Shown here: piece after piece, positions 48,693 to 57,358 of the stretch
Position numbering within the stretch: the first letter of the stretch is position 1
How the letters are laid out: the number at the start of each line of letters is the position of its first letter
From: CAZOOW01 sp964581535
GTDB lineage: Bacteria; Patescibacteriota; Saccharimonadia; Saccharimonadales; Saccharimonadaceae
Length of the DNA stretch: 64,000 bases
NCBI GenBank assembly: GCA_964581535.1
Contig: CAZOOW010000005.1
Location: forward strand, 12,364 to 76,363
Reading direction: 5' to 3'
The notes under the pieces: generated by a model
What the model saw: the letters and a program-made list of their open reading frames with translations, nothing else
What the model was told of the DNA's origin: nothing
The model's database searches: none
Made by a program: the position numbers and the translations under genes

Positions 48693-49571
48693 ATGTACGG
48701 CGCAGTCGCGGCAAACAAACGCAACACGATACTCATAATCGTTCTTTTTATCGCCATCATTGCTGGGCTAGGATGGGTGTTTAGCGCTGTCTATGGCAGT
48801 ACTGGCATCTTTTGGGGAGCTCTGGTCGGCGGGGCGGTTTATGCCCTCGTCCAATATTTTGCAGCGGCAAAACTTGCACTTGCGATGAATGGGGCTAAAG
48901 AGATCCAAAAAAATGATAACTCGCGACTCTATCGTATCGTTGAGAATCTAGCGATTACAAACGGTATGCCGATGCCAAAAGTGTATGTTGTAGATGACCC
49001 CGCGCCCAATGCATTTGCGACCGGACGCGATCCGGAGCATGCTCATGTTGCAGCAACGACCGGTATTTTGGATTTGATGAGCGATCGAGAACTGGAGGCG
49101 GTCATGGCACATGAGATGGGCCATGTACAGAACTATGATATCCGGGTGATGATGATTGTTTTCGGACTAGTGAGTGCTATCGGTATCATCGCTGACATGC
49201 TTACGAGGATGATGTGGTTTGGTGGCAATGATGAGAATCGACCTTCAAGTCCTATCTTTCTCGTGCTAGCTGTTGTTGCTGCAATCGTATCGCCACTCGT
49301 CGCCATGCTGGTACAGGCAGCTGTTTCTAGGCAACGCGAGTACCTCGCAGATGCAACGGGAGCAATGACGACACGTGATCCAGAAGGTCTAGCAAGTGCT
49401 CTAGAAAAACTAGGGTCGGTCGGGACAGCAACGAAACGTCAAAACCCATCGACTGCACATCTTTTCTTTGCTAATCCCCTGAAACCTTCAGCCATTTTGC
49501 AGGCCTTTAGCACGCACCCGGCTATCGAACAACGTGTGGCAAGACTTCGAGGAATGGAAAACAAGTTTTGA
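48693..49571 (+). CDS. htpX: HtpX-like M48 zinc metalloprotease
   Basis: 292 aa membrane protease. Two N-terminal hydrophobic segments (ILIIVLFIAIIAGLGWVFSA; TGIFWGALVGGAVYALVQYF) precede the M48 domain with zinc motif AVMAHEMGHVQNYD, a second membrane pair after it (VMMIVFGLVSAIGIIADML; IFLVLAVVAAIVSPLVAMLV) and the third ligand region REYLADATGAMTT. HtpX degrades misfolded membrane proteins. It is coupled with lemA upstream, and the next membrane protein gene starts one base after its stop. Confidence 0.95.
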   Translation: MYGAVAANKRNTILIIVLFIAIIAGLGWVFSAVYGSTGIFWGALVGGAVYALVQYFAAAKLALAMNGAKEIQKNDNSRLYRIVENLAITNGMPMPKVYVVDDPAPNAFATGRDPEHAHVAATTGILDLMSDRELEAVMAHEMGHVQNYDIRVMMIVFGLVSAIGIIADMLTRMMWFGGNDENRPSSPIFLVLAVVAAIVSPLVAMLVQAAVSRQREYLADATGAMTTRDPEGLASALEKLGSVGTATKRQNPSTAHLFFANPLKPSAILQAFSTHPAIEQRVARLRGMENKF

Positions 49572-49572
49572 T

Positions 49573-50589
49573 ATGCCAAAACACAAGAAGAAAAAAACTC
49601 GCCACAACTCTTTTTTTGGAAATATAAAAAATAGAATGGCGGATTTTGTTTCAGCGTCGCCGCATCGGTCGTTTAGAAAAACTGATCGCAGGTATGTACC
49701 AAAACCAGTTAAGCTGCCCAGTTACATCCGATTTACCCGTGAAGTCCTCGATCTTATACGTACGCATCGGATGGTGTTTATTCGGCTTGGCCTCGTTATC
49801 TGGCTAGTGCTACTACTGATGGTTGGCTTTTCTCAACAATCACGTTATTTAGAGATAAAAGAGGTTATTAGCGGTATTAGCGATCAGGTTGTTGGCGCTG
49901 AAGCACGTAAACCTTTAGAACTAGGTGCAACACTGACATCAATATTCTCGGGCTCGCTTAACTCATCCCTGTCAGAGAGCCAACAGATATATATGGTAAT
50001 TTTGTATATTTTTGTGTGGCTAGCGGTTGTTTGGTTACTCCGTCATGCTATGGCTGGAACGAAAGTAGGCGCTCGAGACGCACTTTATAATGCCGGTGCA
50101 CCCATCCTGCCAACACTGATCATCTTCTTTGTTGGATCCTTGCAGTTACTCCCTGGTGCAGTTGCACTCTCGATTTTTTCTGCCGCTCAACAAAGCGGCT
50201 TACTCAGCTCAGGGATTGAAGTAGCGGTATTCTTTCTTGTAGCCGTTCTTGCGCTCGTATTGTCGCTCTATTGGGTTGTTAGCACATTTTTTGCGGGGAT
50301 TATCGTCACTATCCCAGGAACGTACCCTCTATCAGCGCTGCGTTCAGCGCGCAAGCTAGTGGTTGGGCAGCGACGGCAGATCCTTTTCAGGCTCGCTTGG
50401 CTCGGGTTAATTGTCACAGTTACTTTTGCCATTATTGCTCTGCCAGCGTTCCTTATAGACGAAGCGTTACATTTTTCGAATTATCCGTTTGTCTCAGCAG
50501 TTATCTTGTTTATGACAGTCAGCCTGCTGATGTTCTCGATTACTTACATCTACCTTCTATACAGGAAAATTATCGATGAGCGGAGTTAG
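49573..50589 (+). CDS. polytopic membrane protein of unknown function, 338 aa
   Basis: The start is ATG 49573, one base after htpX; a longer GTG frame would run inside htpX and is rejected. The N-terminus is very basic (PKHKKKKTRHNSFFGNIKNR). About five to six hydrophobic helices follow (FIRLGLVIWLVLLLMVGF; YMVILYIFVWLAVVWLLRHA; PTLIIFFVGSLQLLPGAVAL; VFFLVAVLALVLSLYWVVST; LAWLGLIVTVTFAIIALPAF; and a final one). Gly/Ala-rich loops and the segment GTYPLSALRSARKLVVGQRR stand out. It looks like a DUF-type membrane protein seen in CPR; no function is assigned. ligA overlaps its end by 14 bases. Confidence 0.65.
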   Translation: MPKHKKKKTRHNSFFGNIKNRMADFVSASPHRSFRKTDRRYVPKPVKLPSYIRFTREVLDLIRTHRMVFIRLGLVIWLVLLLMVGFSQQSRYLEIKEVISGISDQVVGAEARKPLELGATLTSIFSGSLNSSLSESQQIYMVILYIFVWLAVVWLLRHAMAGTKVGARDALYNAGAPILPTLIIFFVGSLQLLPGAVALSIFSAAQQSGLLSSGIEVAVFFLVAVLALVLSLYWVVSTFFAGIIVTIPGTYPLSALRSARKLVVGQRRQILFRLAWLGLIVTVTFAIIALPAFLIDEALHFSNYPFVSAVILFMTVSLLMFSITYIYLLYRKIIDERS

Positions 50590-52585
50590 TAAAGAGCGCT
50601 ATGTCGAGTTGCTTAGGTTGCTTTCTAAGTATGCTTACGAATATTACGTCCTTGATAATCCGTCGGTTGACGATGCAGTATATGATGCTCTTATCCATGA
50701 GGTAAAAGACTTTGAAGCTGCGCATCCCGATGAAATAAATCCAAATAGCCCAACTCAGCGTATTGCCGCAGTTGCTTTAGATAAATTTCAAAAAGTCACT
50801 CACCGTGTGCCAATGATCTCATTGAATGACGTCTTTAGCCGTGAGGATGTAGAGGCGTGGGTAAATCGAATAGACAAACTGTTACCTGGAACGAAGCACG
50901 AATTTTTCTGTGATATTAAAAAAGATGGCTTAGCGTGCTCACTTGTTTATAGTGACGGCGTCCTGACGCAAGCAGTGACGCGCGGCGATAGTCGAGTCGG
51001 CGAAGACGTCACGATGAACGTTCGGACAATAAAAAATGTACCTCTGGAGCTACGCCATACAAAAAAAAGTGGCGTATTTATCAAAGGTCGTACCGAGATT
51101 CGCGGTGAGATTGTGATGAAAAAAAATGACTTTCAAGAGCTGAACCAGTCACGCGAAAAAGCCGGTCTGCCTATTTTTAAAAATCCGCGTAATCTCGCCG
51201 CCGGGACGATCCGGCAGCTCGATCCAAAGCTGGTTGGAGAGAGGCCACTGAGTTTTATTGGCTATGACTTACTGCGGGATGATTCTTCTGAAATCCCAAC
51301 GAACATATTCGCATATGAGATGATGCGTGAACTTGGTGTCAATGCGTCACCTGAGTGCGCTGTTTTCTCATCACTTGAGCAGGTTATGCATTATGTCGAT
51401 GAATGGTCGGAAAAACGACATGAGCTGCCATATGTTACAGACGGACTGGTGATTAAACTAAATGACCGAGCGCTGTACGAAAAACTCGGTTCGGTTGGGA
51501 AAAATCCACGCGGTGCCGTCGCATACAAATATGCCGCCGAGCAGGGGACGACAGTCGTAAAAGACATTGTTATTTCAATCGGCAGGACTGGTGCGGCGAC
51601 GCCGGTTGCAGTATTCTACCCCGTAAATGTCGCTGGAACAACTGTCCAGCATGCCAGCCTACATAACGCAGATGAGATAGCACGACTCGACGTCAGGCGT
51701 GGTGATACAGTTGTAATTTATAAGGCCGGAGATATTATTCCGCAGGTTGAATCAGTTATAACCGAACTTCGTCCGAGGCAGTCCCAACCTATTGATTATG
51801 AAGCTGAGCTCGCTCGGCAGTATCCGGAACTAGAGTTTGTTCGGGAGTCAGGCGAAGCGGTGTACCGAGTAAAAGGCTTGACTGGTCCAATCATCTTGAA
51901 GCGCGCACTGCAGCATTTTGCATCAAAGGGCGCTCTTGATATCGATACACTTGGCGAAAAAAATGTTGTAGCACTCGTCGATAGCGGACTGGTCAGTGAC
52001 ATGGCGGACATCTTCTCACTTACAAAAAAAGATTTGCTCGGTTTGGAACGGTTTGCAGACATCTCGGCTCAAAAGCTTATTTCGGGTATCACAGATAAAA
52101 AACAACCGCCATTGGAGCGATTTGTTTATGGGCTCGGTATCCGTCATGTAGGAGTTCAGACAGCGATTGACTTGGTAGAGCGATTTGGTTCGCTCGAGAA
52201 ACTACGTAGGGCGACGATCGACGAATTAAAAAATGTCGCTGGCGTCGGCGAAGTTGTGGCGGAGTCAGTCGCGGCATGGTTCGCAGATGAGGACAATATT
52301 CGTCTGCTGGACAAATTTTATGAACTTGGCGTTCGTCCGTACTACGATAAAAAATCAGGTAAACTCGAGGGATTAAGCTTCGTCGTAACTGGGGCGCTCG
52401 AAAGTATGGGTCGGGACATTGCTGCAGAACGGGTGAGAGCTTTGGGCGGAACATTTCAGAGTAGCGTCGGTCGTGACACGACCTACCTGGTCGCCGGCGG
52501 CAAAGTCGGTGCCAGTAAGCTGAAAAAAGCCGAAAGCTATGGAACGAAAATAATTACTGAAGCAGAGTTTCTGGATTTGTTATGA
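50576..52585 (+). CDS. ligA: NAD-dependent DNA ligase, zinc-finger cysteines absent
   Basis: 669 aa. The Ia domain and adenylation domain are standard with the AMP-accepting Lys115 in CDIKKDG, TRGDSRVGEDVT, NLAAGTIRQLD, YVTDGLVIKLND and AVAYKYAAEQ. The OB fold, HhH array (FADISAQKLI; LKNVAGVGEVVAESVAAWF) and C-terminal BRCT (LSFVVTGALESMGRD) are present. Where LigA normally has a four-Cys zinc finger, this protein reads FVRESGEAVYRVKGLTGPII and contains no Cys after about residue 270. The surrounding GEAVYR and HFASKGALDIDTLGEK segments are conserved, so the finger has been replaced, not deleted. It should still seal nicks in replication and repair. Confidence 0.96.
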   Translation: MSGVSKERYVELLRLLSKYAYEYYVLDNPSVDDAVYDALIHEVKDFEAAHPDEINPNSPTQRIAAVALDKFQKVTHRVPMISLNDVFSREDVEAWVNRIDKLLPGTKHEFFCDIKKDGLACSLVYSDGVLTQAVTRGDSRVGEDVTMNVRTIKNVPLELRHTKKSGVFIKGRTEIRGEIVMKKNDFQELNQSREKAGLPIFKNPRNLAAGTIRQLDPKLVGERPLSFIGYDLLRDDSSEIPTNIFAYEMMRELGVNASPECAVFSSLEQVMHYVDEWSEKRHELPYVTDGLVIKLNDRALYEKLGSVGKNPRGAVAYKYAAEQGTTVVKDIVISIGRTGAATPVAVFYPVNVAGTTVQHASLHNADEIARLDVRRGDTVVIYKAGDIIPQVESVITELRPRQSQPIDYEAELARQYPELEFVRESGEAVYRVKGLTGPIILKRALQHFASKGALDIDTLGEKNVVALVDSGLVSDMADIFSLTKKDLLGLERFADISAQKLISGITDKKQPPLERFVYGLGIRHVGVQTAIDLVERFGSLEKLRRATIDELKNVAGVGEVVAESVAAWFADEDNIRLLDKFYELGVRPYYDKKSGKLEGLSFVVTGALESMGRDIAAERVRALGGTFQSSVGRDTTYLVAGGKVGASKLKKAESYGTKIITEAEFLDLL

Positions 52586-52824
52586 CAGATACATTTCCCG
52601 TAAAGCCTGATATCGAGTTTGGTACGTACCGCCACTATAAAGGTGGGTTATATGAAGTAACAGATTTATCGTGTGATGAAGAAACGCACGAATGGCGTGT
52701 CACGTATGTACCGCTGTATGACGTTGAGCCCGGTACACCAGATAAATGGAACAGACGGTCTAGTGTATTTTTTCAAGAGATTGCGGTCGATGGGATAATA
52801 AAAAGACGATTTGAAAAGACATGA
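52582..52824 (+). CDS. DUF1653 protein
   Basis: 80 aa, overlapping ligA by ATGA. The family pattern is GTYRHYKGGLYEVTDLSCDE, then WRVTYVPLYDVEP and VFFQEIAVDGIIKRRFEK, a small SH3-like beta barrel. Function is unknown, though the family often travels with DNA metabolism or Nudix genes. It ends the ligA operon; a symmetrical terminator follows. Confidence 0.88.
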   Translation: MTDTFPVKPDIEFGTYRHYKGGLYEVTDLSCDEETHEWRVTYVPLYDVEPGTPDKWNRRSSVFFQEIAVDGIIKRRFEKT

Positions 52825-52828
52825 TTAC

Positions 52829-52861
52829 TAAAACCCGCTCAAATATAAGAGCGGGTTTTTG
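52829..52861. terminator. bidirectional terminator between the ligA operon and the RRM gene
   Basis: AAAACCCGCTC pairs with GAGCGGGTTTTT across an 8-base loop. It serves convergent genes on both strands. Confidence 0.88.
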
Positions 52862-52878
52862 TAAGAAAGTAGCTAAAA

Positions 52879-53133
52879 CTAGTTTTCTTCGCGAGGGCGT
52901 GCCTCGTTGACCGTAATGGTGCGGCCGTCGAGCTCAGAGTTGTTGAGCTTGTCGATGGCTGCTTGGCCTTCAGCGTCGTCTTCGAATTCGACGAAACCAA
53001 AGCCTCGGCTGCGGCCTGACTCGCGGTCAGTGATGACCTTGGCGCTAGCGACGGTGCCGCAAGACTCGAAATGAGCTTTCAGTGTATCGTCGGTTGTCGC
53101 CCAAGCAAGGCTGCCTACAAATAATTTTTTCAC
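52879..53133 (-). CDS. RNA-binding protein with single RRM
   Basis: 84 aa consisting only of an RNA recognition motif. RNP2 is KLFVGSLAW and RNP1 is RSRGFGFVEF, with the usual aromatic residues, and the Arg-rich tail is short. Bacterial RRM proteins of this type (cyanobacterial Rbp, others) bind single-stranded U-rich RNA and are often induced by cold. The leader can form an 8-bp stem that hides the GAAGGAT ribosome site, which fits temperature or self-regulation. It converges with the ligA operon. Confidence 0.93.
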   Translation of the reverse strand: MKKLFVGSLAWATTDDTLKAHFESCGTVASAKVITDRESGRSRGFGFVEFEDDAEGQAAIDKLNNSELDGRTITVNEARPREEN

Positions 53134-53140
53134 GTAATCT

Positions 53141-53180
53141 ATCCTTCGTACGTTAACTTTCAGTTCGACCTGCGAAGGAT
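53141..53180 (-). promoter_or_regulatory. leader hairpin masking the RRM gene ribosome site
   Basis: On the minus strand ATCCTTCG (53180-53173) pairs perfectly with CGAAGGAT (53148-53141). The latter holds the ribosome site 8-12 bases before the ATG. Confidence 0.5.
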
Positions 53181-53282
53181 GGTGCCCTACCGCGTAACCT
53201 GAACAGCTTTAGTTAAGCATATTCACAGCAAAATACCTAGCATATTGTCAAAATGCTTGTGTTATGGCACTATAGATGTGTT

Positions 53283-53403
53283 AGCTGGTGCGCACGAGGT
53301 TGCGCGTCGTTAAACAAACACCTTCACATAAAAACACCACAACCTCGGGTGGGCGCGCAACAGCTCACATATTAAATTCACCTCTGGAAACAGGGGTGAA
53401 TTT
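53283..53403. other. intergenic structured element with mutually exclusive pairings
   Basis: GAGGTTG (53296-53302) pairs with CAACCTC (53340-53346), while the overlapping GTTGCGCG (53299-53306) pairs with CGCGCAAC (53354-53361). AGCTG/CAGCT closes the second form. A separate 9-bp hairpin AAATTCACC/GGTGAATTT spans 53374-53403. TATAGA at 53271 is a possible -10. The stretch 53181-53424 has no credible gene; a small RNA is possible. Confidence 0.4.
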
Positions 53404-53424
53404 ATGGTAGTATAGGGCTCGTTC

Positions 53425-53501
53425 GGGGCATTGGCGCAGTTGGCTAGCGCGCTTCCATGGCATGGAAGAGGTCATCGGTTCGAATCCGATATGCTCCACC
53501 A
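53425..53501 (+). tRNA. tRNA-Ala(GGC)
   Basis: Acceptor GGGGCAT pairs with ATGCTCC and includes the G3-U70 pair that identifies tRNA-Ala. The anticodon loop ATGGCAT gives GGC, the T-loop TTCGAAT is normal and CCA is encoded. Confidence 0.96.
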
Positions 53502-53540
53502 AACAAAAAATACTGATTCGCTATGAATCAGTATTTTTCG

Positions 53541-53546
53541 TATACT
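53541..53546 (+). promoter_or_regulatory. -10 of the murF-like gene
   Basis: TATACT lies 11 bases before the ATG at 53558, with no Shine-Dalgarno sequence. Confidence 0.5.
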
Positions 53547-53557
53547 GAAACGTAACC

Positions 53558-54844
53558 ATGTTTAAAAAAATCGTTCGGAACATCTTAGAAAATAAGGTAC
53601 GGAAGTACCTAGCAAAACATAAACCGATTCTTGTCGTTATAACAGGAAGTGTCGGTAAAACCAGTACAAAACACGCTATTGCGACGGTTTTAAGTGAAAA
53701 ATATCGCATCCGCGCTCATACCGGTAACTACAACTCCGAGCTGTCGGTACCAGTCGCTTTGATGGGGATAGAATATCCAGATAACCCTCATTCATTTTCC
53801 CAGTGGCGGCAGGTTTTCAAAGCAATGGACATCCGTATTCGTGAAACGAAAGATGCTGACGTTATTATTCAGGAACTTGGGACTGACAATCCGGGGGATC
53901 TCGCAGAATTTAGCAAGTATCTACACCCTGACATCGCAGTTGTTACGGCTGTTAGCGAGGAACACATGGAGTTCTTTGGTACCATAGATGCAGTGGCGAG
54001 AGAAGAGTTGTCTGTCGCAGGGTGGTCAAAACTGACAGTCGTCAACAGGGACGATGTCGATGGAAAATTTGCCGAATATGCCAAAACAGAAAATATTGAC
54101 ACGTACGGCCTTGGCGATAAAGCAGAGTATCGTTTGATAGTGGAGCCAGCCAGTCCGTTGGATGGCCGTATCGGCAAGTTGATTACGCCAGAATGGGGGG
54201 AGCTTCCGGTAAACCTTCAGCTTATAGGCGACCATAGCCTCAAATCGGCCGTCGCTGCTGCTTGTGTCGGCGCTAAGCTTGGGCTTACGTCTCAGCAAGT
54301 TGCCGTTGGAGTGAGTAAAATCTCGCCGGTTGCAGGAAGGATGCAAGTCTTGCGCGGAGTACAGCATACAATAATTATTGACGATACCTACAACTCTAGT
54401 CCGCTTGCAGTGGAGGCGGCTATGCGAACATTATACGAAGTTGAGGCGCCGCAACGTATAGCTATACTCGGATCGATGAACGAGCTCGGACAGCTCTCCG
54501 CACAACTCCATGAAAAAGTAGGACATGCATGCGACCCTTCCAAACTGGACTGGGTAGTGACCGTTGGTGAAGAGGCAGAAAAGTACCTCGCGCCCGCAGC
54601 TGCAAAAAACGGTTGTCAAGTAAAATCGTTCAAATCGCCATACGAAGCAGGCGCGTTCGTACATAAGCATCTCAAGCCAGGTGCGGTTATCTTAGCAAAA
54701 GGTTCACAGAACGGTGTCTTCACTGAAGAGGCCGTGAAAATTATACTTCACACAAACGATGACGATGAAAAACTTGTTCGGCAGTCGGAAGCGTGGATGG
54801 AAAAAAAGAACGCTCAGTTCGAAATACCCGTCGTCGAAGACTAG
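53558..54844 (+). CDS. murF: MurF-like Mur ligase without N-terminal domain
   Basis: 428 aa. The ATP-binding central domain begins almost at once: ILVVITGSVGKTSTKHAIA (P-loop), NYNSELSVPVALMG, DVIIQELGTDNPGD and AVVTAVSEEHMEFFG. The C-terminal ligase domain follows (ISPVAGRMQVLRGVQHTIII, DDTYNSSPLAVEAAMR, AILGSMNELGQLSAQLHEKV). MurF adds D-Ala-D-Ala to the UDP-muramyl tripeptide; the product of ddl in this window would be its substrate. The usual N-terminal UDP-MurNAc-binding domain (about 80 aa) is missing, replaced by a short basic helix (KKIVRNILENKVRKYLAKH). This form is common in CPR; another Mur-family acceptor is possible. Confidence 0.82.
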   Translation: MFKKIVRNILENKVRKYLAKHKPILVVITGSVGKTSTKHAIATVLSEKYRIRAHTGNYNSELSVPVALMGIEYPDNPHSFSQWRQVFKAMDIRIRETKDADVIIQELGTDNPGDLAEFSKYLHPDIAVVTAVSEEHMEFFGTIDAVAREELSVAGWSKLTVVNRDDVDGKFAEYAKTENIDTYGLGDKAEYRLIVEPASPLDGRIGKLITPEWGELPVNLQLIGDHSLKSAVAAACVGAKLGLTSQQVAVGVSKISPVAGRMQVLRGVQHTIIIDDTYNSSPLAVEAAMRTLYEVEAPQRIAILGSMNELGQLSAQLHEKVGHACDPSKLDWVVTVGEEAEKYLAPAAAKNGCQVKSFKSPYEAGAFVHKHLKPGAVILAKGSQNGVFTEEAVKIILHTNDDDEKLVRQSEAWMEKKNAQFEIPVVED

Positions 54845-54854
54845 CCATCTCTGT

Positions 54855-54860
54855 TATAGT
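54855..54860 (+). promoter_or_regulatory. extended -10 of leuS (leaderless start)
   Basis: TGT-TATAGT lies 8 bases before the ATG at 54869. Confidence 0.55.
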
Positions 54861-54868
54861 AGTAGCGT

Positions 54869-57280
54869 ATGAAACGATACAATCCTGTTGAAATTGAGCC
54901 GAAATGGCAGAAGATATGGGCGGATGACAACCGCTATAAAGTTACCGAGGATACTGACAAGCCGAAATATTATGTGTCGGGCATGTTTCCGTACCCGTCT
55001 GCGGCCGGTATGCATGTCGGCCATACGTTTGAACACTCTATCGTTGATGCGGTTGCACGCTATAAACGCGCGCAGGGTCACGCTGTGCTGAACCCTATGG
55101 GGTGGGACGCGTTTGGGCTGCCAGCAGAGAACTATGCTATAAAAACCGGCACGCCCCCAGCTGAAAGTACGGCAAAAAACATAGAAGGCTTCACGAACCA
55201 ATTGAAACGATTTGGCGCTAGCATCGACTGGTCACGCGAGACCAATACGTCTAGCCCTGAGTACTACAAATGGACCCAGTGGATATTTACGCAGCTGTTT
55301 GAGCGCGGCTTGGCGTATCAGAAAGAAGCTAACCAGTGGTGGTGTCCGGTCGACATGACCGTTCTCGCCAACGAGCAGGTCGAAAATGGCAAATGCTGGC
55401 GGTGCGGTTCGGAAGTCGAGAAAAAGTCCATGAAACAGTGGTTTTTCAAGATTACCGAGTATGCCGACGCGCTCCTTGACGAGATACCGGCGCTGGACTG
55501 GCCGGAGAAAATCAAATCCGCCCAAACCAACTGGATTGGCAAAAGTATTGGTGCAGAGGTTGACTTCCTGATCGAAAACAGCGACAAAATTATTACTGTG
55601 TTCACGACCCGTGTCGACACATTGTTCGGCGCAACATTTATGGTATTGGCCCCCGAACACCCGCTGTCTAGAAAACTGGCGAGCGAGGAGCAACGGGAGC
55701 AAATCGAGGCCTATATAACAGAGGCGCTGAAAAAGTCCGAGATTGATCGAATGAGTGAAGGCAAGGAAAAAACAGGTGTTTTTACCGGTTCGTATGTCAT
55801 TAACCCGCTGAGTGGGGCGAAAGTTCCGGTATGGGTGGCCGACTACGTGCTGTGGGGCTACGGAACAGGCGCTGTTATGGGCGTCCCTGCGCACGACGAG
55901 CGTGACTGGGACTTCGCTAAGAAATTTGACCTACCTATTATCGATGTCGTACAGGGCAACGATGTGGACGAACGGTTTGGTATCGACGGTGTTTTGATCA
56001 ACTCTAAGCAGTTTAACGATGTTCCGAGCGCTGAGGCGCGCGAGCTTATTGTCCAGCACCTCGAGCGTGAAGGCAAGGGGCGGGCGACCACGACGTACAA
56101 GATGCGCGACTGGCTCGTCAGCCGCCAGCGCTACTGGGGCGCACCAATACCAATCGTTCACTGCGAAAAAGACGGTGCGGTTGCGGTGCCACAAGAGCAA
56201 TTACCTGTTTTGTTGCCTGAGGTTGAAGATTTTACGCCGAAGGGACAGTCCGTCCTGGCCAGTGCGACCGACTGGGCAGCGACCACCTGTCCAACTTGTG
56301 GCGGTCCTGCAACCCGCGAGACCGATACGATGGACGGCTACGCCTGCTCTAGCTGGTACCTGCTGCGCTATACCGACCCGCACAATGAGCAACAGCCATG
56401 GAGCCCGGAAAAAGCAGCCTACTGGACACCGGTTGATATGTATTGTGGCGGCGACCATGCGGTTGCTCACCTGCTCTACGTACGGTTCTGGAACCATGTT
56501 TTCTTCGACATGAAGCTTGTCCCGAGCAAAGAGCCGGTCAAAAAGCTGGTTTACCATGGGCTCATCGGGGCCGAGGACGGCCGCAAGATGAGCAAAAGCC
56601 TTGGCAATGTTGTTGATCCGCTAGAAGTAATCGACCAGGGGTACGGCGCGGATGCGCTACGAACGTTCGAGCTCTTTTTAGGGCCTATCAACGAAAACAG
56701 TAGCTGGAGTAGCCGTGGCATCGCCGGCGTCTACCGGTTCTTGACGCGCGCCTGGACGATCACTCAGGAATATATGGAGGCTGAAAAATCTGAGACAGAC
56801 AATCCTGAGCTAGTGGCTTTGCGTCACCGCACCATCAAAAAAGTTACGACCGATGTAGAGCGGCTCAGTTTTAATACCGCCATTGCAGCTCTTATGGAAT
56901 ACGTCAACGAGCTCTATAAACTCAAAACATCCGGTTTTACTAATGACTGGCAGCAGCCTATTGAAACACTGGTCCAGTTGCTCAGCATTTTTGCTCCGCA
57001 CATGAGCGCTGAGCTATGGCAACAACTAGGTAAGGGTGACATGCTCGACACTGTCGAGTGGCCAGTGTGGGACGAGGCGCTGACAAAAACGAGCATCACC
57101 ACTATTGTGGTGCAGGTAAATGGCAAAGTCCGTGCTGAAGTAGAGGTGCCAGCCGACGCTGACAAGACAGCCCAGGAACAGGCCGCACTGGAGCACGGTC
57201 GTATTCGCGAGCTACTGGGTGATAAAAAACCATCCCGGGTCATTGTTGTCCCGGGACGGCTCGTAAATATCGTTGTTTAA
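54869..57280 (+). CDS. leuS: leucyl-tRNA synthetase
   Basis: 803 aa class I synthetase. The HIGH-type motif is in PYPSAAGMHVGHTFEH, a zinc-binding CP region in WWCPVDMTVL and CWRCG, the CP1 editing domain in TTRVDTLFGATFMVLAPEHP and GTGAVMGVPAHDERD, a second Cys pair in CPTCGG, and KMSKSLGN near residue 575. The anticodon-binding and C-terminal domains are present (VVQVNGKVRAEVEVPADADK). Three tRNA-Leu genes in the window are its substrates. Length is at the short end for bacteria but all domains are visible. Confidence 0.97.
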   Translation: MKRYNPVEIEPKWQKIWADDNRYKVTEDTDKPKYYVSGMFPYPSAAGMHVGHTFEHSIVDAVARYKRAQGHAVLNPMGWDAFGLPAENYAIKTGTPPAESTAKNIEGFTNQLKRFGASIDWSRETNTSSPEYYKWTQWIFTQLFERGLAYQKEANQWWCPVDMTVLANEQVENGKCWRCGSEVEKKSMKQWFFKITEYADALLDEIPALDWPEKIKSAQTNWIGKSIGAEVDFLIENSDKIITVFTTRVDTLFGATFMVLAPEHPLSRKLASEEQREQIEAYITEALKKSEIDRMSEGKEKTGVFTGSYVINPLSGAKVPVWVADYVLWGYGTGAVMGVPAHDERDWDFAKKFDLPIIDVVQGNDVDERFGIDGVLINSKQFNDVPSAEARELIVQHLEREGKGRATTTYKMRDWLVSRQRYWGAPIPIVHCEKDGAVAVPQEQLPVLLPEVEDFTPKGQSVLASATDWAATTCPTCGGPATRETDTMDGYACSSWYLLRYTDPHNEQQPWSPEKAAYWTPVDMYCGGDHAVAHLLYVRFWNHVFFDMKLVPSKEPVKKLVYHGLIGAEDGRKMSKSLGNVVDPLEVIDQGYGADALRTFELFLGPINENSSWSSRGIAGVYRFLTRAWTITQEYMEAEKSETDNPELVALRHRTIKKVTTDVERLSFNTAIAALMEYVNELYKLKTSGFTNDWQQPIETLVQLLSIFAPHMSAELWQQLGKGDMLDTVEWPVWDEALTKTSITTIVVQVNGKVRAEVEVPADADKTAQEQAALEHGRIRELLGDKKPSRVIVVPGRLVNIVV

Positions 57281-57358
57281 TCTTATAGAAAATTTGTGGT
57301 ATTAGGACGGAGCTATCATTTTATAATAGCATAAATATTTCATAATGTCAAACAATGA

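Noticed and set aside
49534..49572. GTG start adding 13 residues to the membrane protein after htpX
   Set aside because: It would begin inside the htpX coding region and adds residues that are htpX codons read in another frame.
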